Source: Elgaria multicarinata webbii (taxonomy: Eukaryota; Chordata; Lepidosauria; Squamata; Anguidae). Taken from it: a DNA stretch of 64,000 nt. The stretch's first letter is position 1, and every line of letters starts with the position of its first letter. Positions 21,381-32,961 of this stretch are shown here, piece after piece. A model generated the notes under the pieces. That model did no database searches, was not told the origin of the DNA, and saw nothing but the letters and a program-made list of their open reading frames with translations. The position numbers and the translations under genes are program-made. The stretch lies in contig NC_086177.1 of assembly GCF_023053635.1 (NCBI RefSeq), forward strand, positions 98,180,001-98,244,000, written 5' to 3'.

Positions 21381-22090
21381 CAGGGTCTTAGGTGGAGTCT
21401 ACACCAGCCGTTTATTGCAGGACTGTATCGCAGTCATCACTAATGGGCCGCATGACCTTCACCTGCACCCGCAGTGATCTCAGCTCGACCTCTCAGTTTT
21501 CCCGGAATATCCCTGATGGCTTTTGTCGTGGTTATTCCGGCTCTCTCATGTCCATTCCGAAGAATGCGTGTGGTGTGCCCCACCCACCTTTGCAAGGTTG
21601 TCGCTGTTTACCACGAGTTCTGAGCTCAGCGAACAGCCAATCAGCTGTGAGGGGCATGTGCATGGGTATCAGAAGTGTGTGGGAGTGGACCTGTCCACCA
21701 TTTTGCCACATGTTTTGGATGGGTATCGTCGTGTTTTACTGCTGAGTGTGCTTGGGTTTTTTTAATACAAACATATCTCTGCACAGGAGCACATATTCAA
21801 CAGAGTTCCTATTTCCCCATGTATTGGTGCACGTCTGCAGTCATGCGCATTCCTCAGGAGCCATTAAAAAAACTCCTCTCCTGGGTACCCATCTCCCTAG
21901 CCCTGCCCACTTCTACACATATACATGCACAAGTGCTGTTACGGGACATACGTGCTCCCACAACGGCACTCCTGTAATAGCGGTAAACACCGGTCATGTG
22001 TGCCCCGTGAGCGTGGATTGCAGAAGTGGAGAACATTCGGAAGAAGCTCTCTTCCATTGCGAAAGGGCTGCAGGTGTAGATTAGTCCTTA
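21381..22090. other. possible old DNA transposon, not classified
   Basis: GTGGAGTCTACACCAGC at the left and GCTGCAGGTGTAGATTAG at the right look like imperfect inverted ends. The interior frames (up to 117 codons) match nothing I know. Confidence 0.3.
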
Positions 22091-22283
22091 CGTTCAGAAA
22101 CCCACGGTTTGAATCTAGGGACTGGGAATAAGGGTTTGCAATATCAATCCCTACAACCTGCAAGCCCTATGAAGCCTTGGATTGCCCAAACCGTCTGCCT
22201 TTACCATGTTAACAGAACAGTACCTTTTGCATTCTGGACTTTAGCACTGGCTCAAGAGTGTGCTATCCCTGTGACAGCCTTCC

Positions 22284-22395
22284 CCAACACGGTTCCCTCC
22301 AGATGCTTTGGCCTACAACTCCCATCATCCATAGCCATTGGCTATGCTGGCTGCTGCTAAGTGGGAGTTGTAGTCCAGCAATTTCTGGGACAACC
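22284..22395. repeat. palindromic repeat, same type
   Basis: CTACAACTCCCATCATCC and GTGGGAGTTGTAGTCCAGC form the arms. Confidence 0.55.
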
Positions 22396-22442
22396 CAAAT
22401 TAGCAAAGCCGCTCTTTGGTCTACATCTCCAGATCATTGATA

Positions 22443-22557
22443 AAATCCAACATAAATCATACTTAGAAAAGACCCATTGAAATGAATGGGATGACTAACC
22501 TAAGCTCCATTCATTTCAATGGGTCTACTCTAAGTAGGGCTTATGTTGGATTTTTAG
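22443..22557. repeat. palindromic repeat, AAATCCAACATAA-ended
   Basis: AAATCCAACATAAATCATAC and GGCTTATGTTGGATTT with ACCCATTGAAATGAATGGG arms. Related foldbacks are at 40205-40292 and 40893-41027. Confidence 0.6.
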
Positions 22558-23040
22558 GCCAACGTTTTAAGTTGCAAACTAATACAGATATGAGACAGCA
22601 CAAATGTAAGATGAGGGAAATGAGAAATTAAGAGAAACCAAAATGGACAGATTTGTCTAGAAGTGGAAGGTCTTGAGTTTGGGCTGCAGTGCGCACTTCA
22701 TTCTCTGAGCCTGAACACAACACAGGGTACAGCCACTATTGACCCTGATCCCACTAGAATTGTTGAAATGGGCCATTATTAACAAATCCCATCTTTGTCC
22801 TTATGGGCTGACTTGCCCAACTGTTACGGTAGCAAGAAAGCAATGAGGAAAGTCTGGTGACCCCCAAACCAGTGATGATCCTCAACCTCCACTCAAGCTC
22901 TGCCCATCCTCCCATTTGTCCTGCCCTTAACTCTGCCCAAATAAGCTCCTCCTACTGTCTGCTCTATCTACCACTCCAAAATTATACGTAGAGCAAATAC
23001 ACCAGTCACACAAAGAAAAATAAAATAAAAAGAGAGGAAG

Positions 23041-23720
23041 TAAATAAATCAAAAGGAATACACTGAATTTAAATCTAATTATTGACAGAGGGTAGTATAT
23101 TTAACTTCTATTCATATTTTTCTGCTTTACGTTGCAAGCCGAGATATATCTGAAATCCGTGGGCTGCTTAGAACTTTTCTTCATAATCCTTTGCTATATC
23201 AAGCTTATATTTAGTCTCGTTAGGAAAGGCTTGGAGAAATACTGCTGTAGATGTCCCTGATCAGAATATAGAATAAAATCCTGCCATATTTTATAAAAGT
23301 CAGATGTTTTGCCTTTGCCTTTAGCTACTTTCAGTTGGTTCATCAATTTTTCTGGCATGGCTATTTGCCACAATTCCATATACCATGATTTCAGGGTTAT
23401 AAATTCTGCAGTTTTCCAACTTTTGGCTGTAACTCTGTGACAACAATGCCCCCACACCACTCTGAAATGGAGGGAACCAATATTCTGACAGTGATGGGGA
23501 CACTGTCCTACATGCAACACACACAATGAAGTCAATACTGCCCACCAATTGATGAGCTCTGTTGGCACAGGTTGCATTGACCCAGCAGCTATGAGTCCCT
23601 GAGTATCCCTGCAGGAAGTGGCCCAATTCCCCTTATACAACACACTGCTCCCAAGGACCATTTTGGACCACACAACACTCAAAGGGAACATTTCAGCCAC
23701 ATAACAGAGCAAAATGGTTG
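23041..23720 (-). mobile_element. L1-like ORF2 C-terminus relic
   Basis: The minus strand reads a WGHCCHRVTAKSWKTAEF block, then LMNQLKVAKGKGKTSDFYK and IWQDFILYSD, which resembles the end of vertebrate L1 ORF2 (ARNWK ... F...W.PFI.Y). An A/T-rich 3' end follows below 23150. Confidence 0.45.
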
Positions 23721-23808
23721 GTGAACTGGAGGTGTTCGTTCAAGCACCATCATGGAAATGAGAGAAGCATGGTCCCACTCACTTTCTGCTTGCAAGACCA
23801 GAAACTGT

Positions 23809-24443
23809 GGGCCTTGCTAGACGAGGTCTTAGCGCGCTGTGAGGCCCGGTTTCCCTGCTGTGCATCCAGATGATGCACAGGGGAATCCGGGGTCAGGCCG
23901 CGCTAAAACCTCTCCTAATGCGCCATAAGTGAAGTCGCTTATGGCGCGCTTTTTCCACAGTCCTGGCCTGAGGCCGGGGCTGCGGAACGTCTAGCAAGGT
24001 CCGTGGCTTTTTGTGGCTACTCGCTAGCCGGGAAAAGCCACGGACTGGGCACAGCGCTCATACGAGCGCTGTGCCCATTGGGCCGGGGGGATCCCGGGGG
24101 GAGATGGGGGGGAAGGCCGGACCGGCAGGAGAGGGGGATGGCGGAGGGTGGCACAGATCGGGGATGGGGAAGGAGGGTGGGGAAAGAGTGGGCAGGAGGC
24201 ATGGGAGGGGATCAGGAGCGGATGGGGGGGCTTAAGTAAAAAAAAACCACTTACCTTCTCCGGAGTCTTCGGGGCCCACGTGGCCCCTTTAACAAAAAAT
24301 AAATTTAAAGAAATGGCTGACGCTGCAGGGCTTCCGGAGTCCCTGTGTGTCGTGCGTGTAGGAGGCGGGGCGGCGCGCGCTAAAGTTAGCGCGCCATCGC
24401 CCCGCCTCCTTGCCGGCTTATCCAGCATCGTCTAGCAAGGCCC
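23809..24443. mobile_element. long GC-rich Harbinger-like element, about 635 bp
   Basis: GGGCCTTGCTAGACGA on the left and TCGTCTAGCAAGGCCC on the right. CpG-rich interior with GCGCGC blocks in both arms. No recognisable coding sequence. Confidence 0.72.
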
Positions 24444-24646
24444 TCTGATGCAAGGGACAAAAAAGAAGCAGCTCTCAGGACTCAAACCCAGATTGTAAAT
24501 GACACAGAGAGCCACTCTTACCTGTTCAGCCACCTGTTCAGTGACATCGGGGGCCACTTGTCTCTCTGCAAGTCACAAATGCCAGGAAAGCATGAGCTGT
24601 AGGGCAAGCGCTAGCCCGGTGGAACCACTCAGGCTTTATGTGCAGG

Positions 24647-25430
24647 GGAACAGTGTGGTGTAGTGGTTAGACTGCTTGATTTCAAAAGGGGCATTGTGGA
24701 GAGGGAAAAAGTGCAGAAAAAGGCAACTAAAATGAGGAAAGGTTGCAAGAGCTGGGACTATTTAGCTTAGGAAAAAGGAGATGGAAGGGGAGACATGATA
24801 GAAGTGCACATTAGGCGTGTTGTGGAGAAAGTGGGTAGGGAAACAATTTTCTCCTCCTCTCATAATTCTAGAACTTGGCATCATCCCATGAAACAGATTG
24901 GTGGGAGATTCAGGACAGATAAAAGGAAGGTCTTCTTCACACAGTGCAGAGTTAAACTATGGAATTCACTTTCACAAGTAGTAGTGATGGCCACTAATTT
25001 GGGTGGCTTTAGAAAGGATTGGACAAATTCTTAGAGGAGAAGGCTATCAAAGGTTACTAGTCCAGATAGCTAAATGTTACTTCTGATATCAGGGCAGTAT
25101 GCCTATGTACATCAATTGCTGGGGAATATGGGCATTCATGTCCTGCTTGTGGGTTTCCTGAGGGCAGCTGGTTGGCCACTGTGTGAACAGAAAACCGGTC
25201 TAGATGGCCCTTTGGTTTGATCCAGCATGGCTTTTCTTATGGACTGGGACTCAGGAGACCTGAGGATTCTAGTCCCACTTGGCCATGAAACTCACTGGGT
25301 GACTTTGGAACAGTCAGTCTAACCTACCTCAACAGGGTTGTTGTGAAGACGAAATGGTCTACACCGCTTTGAGCTCTTTGGAGGAAAATGTGTGTCAAGC
25401 ATAGCATTGCACCCTGGGTGTTGTACATAA
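24647..25430 (+). mobile_element. Sauria-type tRNA SINE split by a CR1
   Basis: The 5' part CAGTGTGGTGTAGTGGTTAG (box A) is at 24647-24690. The rest (GACTGGGACTCAGGAGACC, TTGGCCATGAAACTCACTGG, CTACACCGCTTTGAGCTC) is at 25243-25430. This matches the squamate Sauria SINE as I know it. The CR1 at 24690-25243 interrupts it. Confidence 0.75.
24690..25243 (+). mobile_element. CR1 LINE 3' end inserted in a SINE
   Basis: AAAAAGTGCAGAAAAAGGC starts the recognisable part. The frame later gives AFRKDWTNS-like residues, and the end is GATCCAGCATGGCTTTTC then TTATG. The SINE sequence resumes directly after it. Confidence 0.82.
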
Positions 25431-25879
25431 TAATAATAAAGAGACACTCTTGGAAATAGGGTGTTGACTAAAAGCAGGCATAACAGTTAAAAATAAGCCA
25501 GCACCCAGCTCAAAAGAAATATGTGCCCATTGTCTTCCCAAGAGATGGAAGGTCCTTGAAGTGTTAGCCAGTGTTTATAATAGCTTTCAAAAGGATCGAA
25601 CCATGCATTTCAACTTTCATAAAACACTTCGATAACCGCTTGATTGTCAAACATTGCTGCAACTGTTGCTTTTCTTAGTGTTAACTAAATGCCAAAAAGA
25701 GCCACATAAGTCAAACTCAAACTCAGAGAAGTAAATATAAACTGAATAGGTGCAAAGTCAGTTTATTCTTTCAGAAGGCTTTCAAAGCAAAGGATATCTG
25801 GAGGTTTATGCTATTTTCTGCTGCTCTGCAGTTTTTCTTGCTCACATGTATTTCCCAATATATATTTTTGATATATTTT

Positions 25880-25960
25880 TCTTTTCTTTTTTTGTTAACC
25901 ACCTTGGATATCCTTTGGGATGGAAAGGCAGGATATAAATATTTTAATAAATAAGCAAAT
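25880..25960 (+). mobile_element. LINE- or SINE-type tail fragment
   Basis: AACCACCTTGGATATCC...AAAGGCAGGATATAAATATT with a TAATAAATAA end resembles the 3' tail shared by squamate LINEs and the SINEs they mobilise. The upstream part is not recognisable. Confidence 0.45.
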
Positions 25961-26218
25961 CTGTAACAAAAATCATAGCACAAATCCTAGTTTCTTATCT
26001 GGAGGGAAGCGCAAATGATTCAATGCATATAGGTATAATCTTTAATTCTCTTTTCTTTAGAGGAAACGTTTGCTCCAAGTTTTCCGAAAACCCCAGGAAG
26101 GATCTTATTTAGTTACAAATAGATAGGTAAGATGCTGACTTTATACCTGTTTGGTTTACTCCATCTGTGGTATCCTGTGCTTTTCTTGAAGCTACGATTC
26201 GCACCTCCAGGCTCTCTG

Positions 26219-26696
26219 AGGGCAGGTCTAGATGGGGTGCTATCCCGGGGATCATCCCGGGATCGTCCCTGTGCATCCACGTGACGCACGGGGGATCCCA
26301 GGAGCAGGGAGGGATGATCCCTCTCTTTTCCCGGGATATTGCCCTACCCTTTAATCCCGACTTTTCCCAGGGTCTTGGGATCATCCCAAGACCACGAGAT
26401 GTGTGGCCAGCTGTCCTGGTTTCATCTCGGTTCCCCCCACCTCACCCCATCGGGGGTGGAGTGGGGGGAGTGGGAGGTGGTTAGGTTTTTTTTAAAAAAA
26501 ACCCTCAGTTTTGCGATGGGGTGCTCCTGCACTCTTTTTCAATTAAAAAAACACAAAACAAAATGCTGGGCATGATGTCCTCTTCGTCCCGGAACGTCGC
26601 GCACCGCATGTAGACACCCTGGACGATCCCAGAAGCAGGTAAGTCAGGGATCGTCCCACCTCCCTCCTACTACAGCATATGGTGTAGACATGCCCT
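26219..26696. mobile_element. Harbinger-like element, about 480 bp
   Basis: AGGGCAGGTCTAGATGG at the left and GTGTAGACATGCCCT at the right, with CCCGGGATCATCCCGG blocks and the GTGCATCCACGTGACGCACG centre shared with the family. Confidence 0.65.
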
Positions 26697-26807
26697 GGGT
26701 AGCCAGATAGGGAGACATTTTGTATACACAAGATGCAAAAACAAAAGAACTGAAACTGTGTACTACCAAATGGGCTTTGGCTGGACAGATGAAGAGCTGC
26801 TAATTTA

Positions 26808-27045
26808 GGCCAGAACTACGTTAAGTAGGACATGACACTTTGAAAGTGGTTTAAAAACTGAATATGGAGTGTGATATTCCACTATGAAAGCAGTATGAAA
26901 GCGGTGTATGGTATGTGTCAATGGGCCCCAACCATTGTCAGTGCACTTCAATTCCGCTATAAAGCAGCAGTGTAGCGTCTGCCTTTTATATACTGCTTTC
27001 ATACCAGTTTCATAGTGGAATATCCTGCTTGGTGTAGCTGAGCCC
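26808..27045. mobile_element. foldback MITE, same family
   Basis: GGCCAGAACTACGTTAAGTA to GGAATATCCTGCTTGGTGTA with the same TTTATATACTGCTTTCATAC arm. Confidence 0.62.
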
Positions 27046-27229
27046 CATGCATAGTATTGCATTGTAAACAACTTTAGATCTTAACTCTCAGTTAAGATCA
27101 GGCTGTTAAAAGATATTGTAATTGCGAAATACCATGTCCGCATTGCCTATTTTATTCCTTTTTAGCTGCCATTATAAAAAGAGTGTGTATACCGTGATCC
27201 TATCCTCCATATGTGCAGGCTTTTGAGAA

Positions 27230-27440
27230 TCATAGAATAGTAGAGTTGGAAGAGGCCTACAAGGCCATCGAGTCCAACCCCCTGCTCAATGCAGGAATCC
27301 ACCCTACAGCATCCCTGACAGATGGTTGTCCAGCTGGCTCTTGAATGCCTCTAGTGTGGGAGAGACCACAACCTCCCTAGGTAACTGGTTCCATTGTCAT
27401 ACTGCTCTAACAGTCAGTAATTTATAGCACCTTTGGATGT
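27230..27440 (-). mobile_element. CR1 LINE 3' end, ATTCTATG subfamily
   Basis: AGAATCATAGAATAGTAGAG and CAACCCCCTGCTCAATGCAG are the reversed CR1 3' end. The coding end follows up to ACTGCTCTAACAGTCAG. Confidence 0.85.
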
Positions 27441-28237
27441 TTTCCTCTTGGGAACATATGTATGTGCATGTGTGTATAGATAGATAGATTTATAGCTTAG
27501 TATGTCTATGAATGTGGCAGAAAGAATCAGATAAAGCTATTGGACTTAATTGCAAAGGCAATTTACAAAAAATGTGAGGGAAATTCTGTCTTAGGCTCAA
27601 ATTTGAAGTTGCCTTTAAATTAATTGCAAGTGTGCACTTAACTCCCCCCACCCACCCCCACACTACTGAAGTGCTTATCTTTCCTTTTCCCTCCTCCTCC
27701 TCACTGCCTGGTAGGCCAGGGATACTTTCTAAGTAGCCTATTGTCAAAATAATTCATTGCCCCTGGGGAAATCTGAGTTCAGAAGCAGCGGCCTTCTCTG
27801 GTTCAACAGGGGTCAGCCACATCAAAGGGAGAAATAGATGTGTTCATTCTCAGGGGTGGTATTGGCGTGTAGGCCCCACTCTTGAAGCCGCCTGTTTTCT
27901 CTTTCAACCCAGGGCAGGAAATCTACTTGAAGCTGGGAAGCTGGCAAAAGAAAAGCAGGGCGAAAAGATAAAGGGCTATGTGAGCACATGCAAGTTGCCC
28001 TCATTACTCAGTAGCTTGCCACTGAAGTTCCACTAGAGTCAATGGGACCAGTGTCTTCCTGCAGCAATAGAATAAATATGGACACCTGTTGTATCTTTAT
28101 AGTTATAGGCACTTCCTTGTTTTGAATTGTAGAAAGGTTTGTCCTGAGAGGACCCTGGTAGAAGAAGGGGGAGGTAGGACAAGAGAGAGATAGAGAAAGA
28201 AGGAGGAAGTGAGTGGAAAGGGAAACAAAGTATATAA
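27441..28237. other. no gene recognised
   Basis: Intergenic; a GATA-like run at 27478-27488. Confidence 0.45.
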
Positions 28238-29228
28238 GGGCGTTGCTAGACCTACCGGGTGTTCCGTCGTTGAGGAGCGGTGAAAGCGGCTTTTCCCGTT
28301 CAGCCGTGACGCCTCATGATCCACACCTGCCTTCGATTTATGGCGGAAGTTTGCGCCGGTTGTGCTGCTGCCGCCGCGAGAACGGTTGCGCAGCCACACC
28401 GGCCTGATTGCCGCGGTTTTTTTTTTCGCTCGCTGCACGGTTTGCGCACGTCCGAAAGACCGCAAACTTGCGCAGCCGTCAGCGATGCCGCCGCCGGCCC
28501 TGGCGGCGGCAGCGGCGGCAGTGCCAGTGCCAGCTGAAGTGCTGCTGGTGCTGTTGAGGGTCAACATTGATGCGCTCACTTCCTGATGGGGGTCGTGGCG
28601 GGTGTCATATGACCCGAGGTCAATCGTCTGCATGGCCACTCTGTGCCTACATCTCCCATCATGCCTCTGAGGTGTCGGCGGCGATGACCGCCTCTGTGCC
28701 CTGTGCCCCATCCCAAGGAGCCAACCCACATCTGGCCGTAGCCATGGCAGCAGCCCACAAACAGCTCTGCCCTCTGCCAGCCTGGTACCCACACTAACAG
28801 GCAGCGTACAGCACCGCCATTATGCGGCCACGGTAGCTGCCCACCGCAAGGAGTCACCAGCCACTTTTCCGGTCCTCCGTTCCTGCGCAAACTGTCACTG
28901 GGGAAATAAAAAAAAAAAGCCGCTCCGCCGCGCTGCCCCAGCTGGCGGACTGCGCGCAAATGGCGGAGGCGGCTTGACCGAAGCCGCTGACCACTCCCCT
29001 TAGCACGCCTTTTCCTGACCAGTGCCGACCGCAGTGACCTCACATCCTCCCACACGTACTCCGAATTACCGCGGGACAGCAGGAAAAGGCGCACTACAAC
29101 TCACTTTTTTAAAGTCGGGAGAAAGAGGCTTCACCGCGGGATAACGGCGGATCCTCGTGAACGTCATCTGGAAGCCTCGACGTGGCTGCGGAAGGTAACG
29201 CGCGCTAGAGCCTCGTCTAGTAACGCCC
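28238..29228. mobile_element. long GC-rich Harbinger-like element, 991 bp
   Basis: Ends GGGCGTTGCTAGACC and GTCTAGTAACGCCC, with TAA on both sides (28235-28237, 29229-29231). The interior is very CpG-rich. Frames of up to 229 codons cross it, but none resembles a transposase, and one reads through the element boundary. Confidence 0.72.
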
Positions 29229-29346
29229 TAAGAGTTTAAAAATAAAGTGAAGACCAATTTGCATTCAAACCTTGTTTTGGGGTTCTCCTTCAGATATATA
29301 CACACAAACAAATAAAACCACATGCACACACACATACACACATACT

Positions 29347-29691
29347 GGGCCTGTTCAGACCACACACTAAGCCATGATTAGGCTGCTAACCCTTTTGCAG
29401 CATATTGTTATTGAGTGTGTTTAAACCATGGTTATGTAGCCACCAGGTTCACACGACACATTAAGGCCATAGCTAGACCTAAGGTTTATCCCTGGATCGT
29501 CCAGGGGTCAGATCTGTTCATCTAGGTGACACACAGGGGATCCAGTGCTCAGGCAGGGGCGAACCCTGGATGATCCCAGGATAAACCTTAGGTCTAGCTG
29601 TGGCCTAAGTGATGGTTCACATAACACGCTAAGCCATGATGTTTAGCTCGAAATGCTTAACCACCATGGCTTAGTGTGTCACCTGAACAGG
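29347..29691. mobile_element. foldback repeat, GGGCCTGTTCAGAC-ended
   Basis: GGGCCTGTTCAGACCACACA to GGCTTAGTGTGTCACCTGAA with a Harbinger-like MITE inside (29465-29605). Confidence 0.62.
29465..29605. mobile_element. Harbinger-like MITE, 141 bp, nested
   Basis: The same palindrome. TAA on each side (29462-29464, 29606-29608) fits a PIF/Harbinger 3-bp target duplication. It sits inside a GGGCCTGTTCAGAC-ended repeat. Confidence 0.8.
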
Positions 29692-29811
29692 TTCACACAC
29701 AGATATGTGTCCAATGATGCTGTTTTATGTGCTGGTGGTACTTTCTCTGAGAGTGGGGAAGATCCACACAATCAACCAATCCTAGCTGTTGCAGATGCTC
29801 CAAAGAGGCCT

Positions 29812-29975
29812 TGGCCAGATCTACACCTTGTGTCAAATCATTACAAATGTGTGTGTGTGAGGGGAGGGGGAGCAAAAAGTAACATTATGAAAGCAGTATA
29901 TGGAATGTGGCTTGTGCCCCAACATCGGCGTACTTCAATACCTCTATAAAGCAGTAGTGTGGTTTGGCCCTTACT
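29812..29975. mobile_element. foldback MITE, same family, diverged
   Basis: GGCCAGATCTACACCTTGTG to AAAGCAGTAGTGTGG. The first 37 bases occur reversed at 49028-49066. Confidence 0.5.
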
Positions 29976-31206
29976 GGATACAGATGCCTTTGTCATGTAA
30001 AGGTTAGCTGAAATGTTCGAGATCTCTGAGCTCTTTCTTTTTTTCACTCCTATAGATTCACTTTGCAGAATTTCCCCTGAATATTCTCTACTGTGGGGTG
30101 TGTGTGTGTGTGTGTGTGTAGCTGCCGTTCCATGTCTGCCCCCACAGACAATATCCTGTAAGTCCGGGGCATTGTGGAAGATGCAAAATGGTGGTCAGGC
30201 TGCCAGTGCAGTTGCTAGTACTGTCACTGAGGAAAAACAGAGAGATTTTGAGAGGCCATTTGCACACAGCATTGTGTTACTTTTTAAAAAAAAATTCAGG
30301 AAAGTTTCCTTTTAAAAACAAACAAACAAGGTCCTTCCCAATTGATATATACTGTTCTGAATGGCTGACCTTTAGGAATGTTTACGTCACACATCCGCAC
30401 AATGTTCAAGGCAGCTTATGATTAAAATCACCATAAATACAAGCCACCTATGGTCACACACAGCAGCAATTAAACTTTTCCTCCTTTGCCATCCATTTAA
30501 AATAATTGTGTTTATCTAATTGAATGATTGCCCAAGCCCATACGAATGATTACACAAGACACTGTTCTGCTATTTGGGTTTCTAATCTGAAGTCCTTGCA
30601 ATACCCTGAGGCAGTTAGTGCTATGGTAAGAAAAGCTGTTTAAAACACACACAGAGAGATTTCGTACCTATTGCCATAATGATGATGGCTAGTATCTTAA
30701 TTTCGCTGTATACTGTAAATGGCCTGTCATGTTACCAAAAAGGCTAGTAGAGAACTCTAGGAGAAACCTCTATATACATATCAGTAGAGTTACGAGCAAA
30801 CAATCCACATTAGAAGACCTTGCTATACGTAACATTTGTGCCAGAATAAAGCAATCCATTGAACTAGTTAAGGGCACTTAAAACCCTGTTCAAATATCTG
30901 GTGCTTAATAGCGCTTAGCTGTGGACTAGGTTAAACTCTTGTTTATTTTACCAACCTGATTTCATCAGACAAACCAAGGGGTGAGTGGAGATCTATCGAT
31001 ATAACAAACCTTTTCTGTCCAGGGATGTTTCTCTTTCCTGTACCCGGTTCTACCATTCCTAGAGGTTGGCTGAATTTGCAGGAACAAGCTTAGACCTCTG
31101 GAAAAGAGCATTTGCACTGGTGATGTGCTGTCTAAACCATTTAATCTCAGTGATCTGCTTGTATGAGCAGTGTAATTGTGGGTGGGTGTGGGTGGCATGA
31201 GACCAT
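29976..31206. other. no gene recognised
   Basis: Includes a GT run (30099-30118). Otherwise apparently unique. Confidence 0.5.
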
Positions 31207-31336
31207 GGCCCTTTCTACACCTAAGGATTATCCCAGGCAAATGGAAGGATCGTCGCTGCCTGCTCCCGGGATCCCCTGTGCGTCATTTGGATGCACAGGG
31301 ACGATCCCGGGGGGAAAAGCAAGTGTAGAAATGGCC
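31207..31336. mobile_element. Harbinger-like MITE, CTACAC-end variant
   Basis: GGCCCTTTCTACACCTAAGG to GTGTAGAAATGGCC, with CCCGGGATCCCCTGTGCGTC at the centre as in the longer copies. Confidence 0.7.
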
Positions 31337-31403
31337 TATAGCTAACCTTCCCTAACATGCTGCCCTCCAGATGTGCTGGACTGCAATGAGTTGCAGTAGA
31401 AGA

Positions 31404-31740
31404 CATAAGAACATAAGAAGAGCCCTGCTGGATCAGACCAAGGGTCCATCTAGTCCAGCACTCTGTACACACAGTGGCCAACCAGCCGTTGGCCAGGGAT
31501 GAACAAGCAGGACATGGTGCAACAGCACCCTCCCACCCATGTTCCCCAGCAACTGGTGCACACAAGCTTATTGCCTCAAATATTGGAGACAGCACACGAC
31601 CATCAGGGCTAGTAGCCATTGATAGCTTTTGCCTCCAGGAATTTATCCAAACCCCTTTTGAAGCCATCCAGATTGGTGGCCATCACCACATCTTGTGGTA
31701 GTGAGTTCCATAATTGGAAGGAACATCTGGAAGGAAACAG
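31404..31740 (-). mobile_element. CR1 LINE 3' end
   Basis: GAACATAAGAAGAGCCCTGC at the left end and GGATCAGACCAAGGGTCC are the reversed TTCTTATGTTC-type CR1 end. Confidence 0.8.
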
Positions 31741-31974
31741 TTGGGGGAAGGCAGACTGCTATACAGTCATATTCCATGATTGGCAAGGGAGCCCTGCCTC
31801 CCATGCGTCCAAATTGAGGCATGCCACAGTTGCTGAACACATATTGAGAGGATTGCAGTGGTGAATGAAACTGCAGATTCCCCTACATGATTTATTAACC
31901 ATATGACAAAATGTTGAAATATATATAATAAAAACTTTTAAAAACTACTTTTGGGCCATGTGTAGTTTTTAGAG

Positions 31975-31978
<4 letters not shown>

Positions 31979-32017
<39 letters not shown>
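31979..32017 (+). repeat. (AT)n microsatellite
   Basis: About 19 AT units. Confidence 0.85.
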
Positions 32018-32022
<5 letters not shown>

Positions 32023-32208
32023 GCTTCTTGTCACGTGTGTCCTTTTATACTAATAATAGAGAACGGACCTAGCTTCACATGGGTTGGGAAGAGCCCTTAG
32101 TTTGGTACGACAAAGACTTAAGTCCCTATCAGAGTTGGAGACATTGTGCCAGCCCCACTGAGTGAAGACACGCCCACTGGAACCCCTAGGCATGGTCTCT
32201 GCCATGGA

Positions 32209-32337
32209 GGCCTTAGCTAGACCTAAGGTTTATTCTGGGATCATCCCGGGGTCATCCCTGCCTGCTCCTGGGATATCCTGTGTGTCATTTACATGAGCAG
32301 GGATGACCCTGGGATGAACCTTAGGTCTAGCTAAGTC
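32209..32337. mobile_element. Harbinger-like MITE
   Basis: GGCCTTAGCTAGACCTAAGG to CCTTAGGTCTAGCTAAG, about 129 bp. TGGA is present on both sides, so the exact duplication is ambiguous. Confidence 0.72.
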
Positions 32338-32464
32338 TGGAGTTCACCTGTGTATTGCATTTATGTTATTTTTTATCCAATTTGAGTGTCTGTTTACTAA
32401 CCGCCATTGATTTTATAGTGCTTTTTGTATGGTTAAAAATTGCATCTCTACAGCACTGAATCAT

Positions 32465-32850
32465 CATATCAAGTTTGGTTGAAATAGATCAAATGGTGTT
32501 GAAGCTATAAAGATTAAAAACAAATTCGATTAGCCATCATTTTGTTTCAAGATGGTAGACACAATTTTGTATAGCTAATATCTGTTTGCTGCAGTGCTGT
32601 ATCATGATGCAAAGTTTGGTTGGAATTGATTAACTGGTATTGAAGAAGTAAATCTGTAAAAAAAATTGATTGGCCACCATCTTGTGTCAAGATTGCAGAT
32701 GAAATGTTCACTGTGCTTTAACCATCCAGACAGAAGTAGAATAAATAATAAAAAATGGCACAAAGGCAGTAAATATCTCGATGTTTTGACTGGCCACCAT
32801 CTTGTTTCAAGGTGGTGGTCGAAACATTCAGTGCCTAAAACCATCACAGA
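32465..32850 (+). repeat. degenerate direct repeat, three units
   Basis: CAAGTTTGGTTGAAATAGAT and CAAAGTTTGGTTGGAATTGAT start two units. GATTAGCCATCATTTTGTTTC, GATTGGCCACCATCTTGTGTC and GACTGGCCACCATCTTGTTTC mark three, with spacing of about 140 and 120 bases. Confidence 0.6.
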
Positions 32851-32961
32851 TAGAGGTAGGGTTTTAAGGACCAGGTCTGGAAATAGCAGATTTTGCCCCA
32901 TACATGCTAATGGTGCTATTAGCGTGGGGGGGGGGATGCACAATTTCTGGACCCTCCAGAA

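Noticed and set aside
24470-24560. tRNA-like GGGTTTGAGTCC box on the minus strand
   Set aside because: A possible box B, but no acceptor stem or anticodon arm can be paired; too weak to call.
28103-28792. 229-codon open frame on the minus strand
   Set aside because: It runs across the edge of a CpG-rich transposon; GC-rich DNA has few stops, and the residues are low-complexity without any domain.
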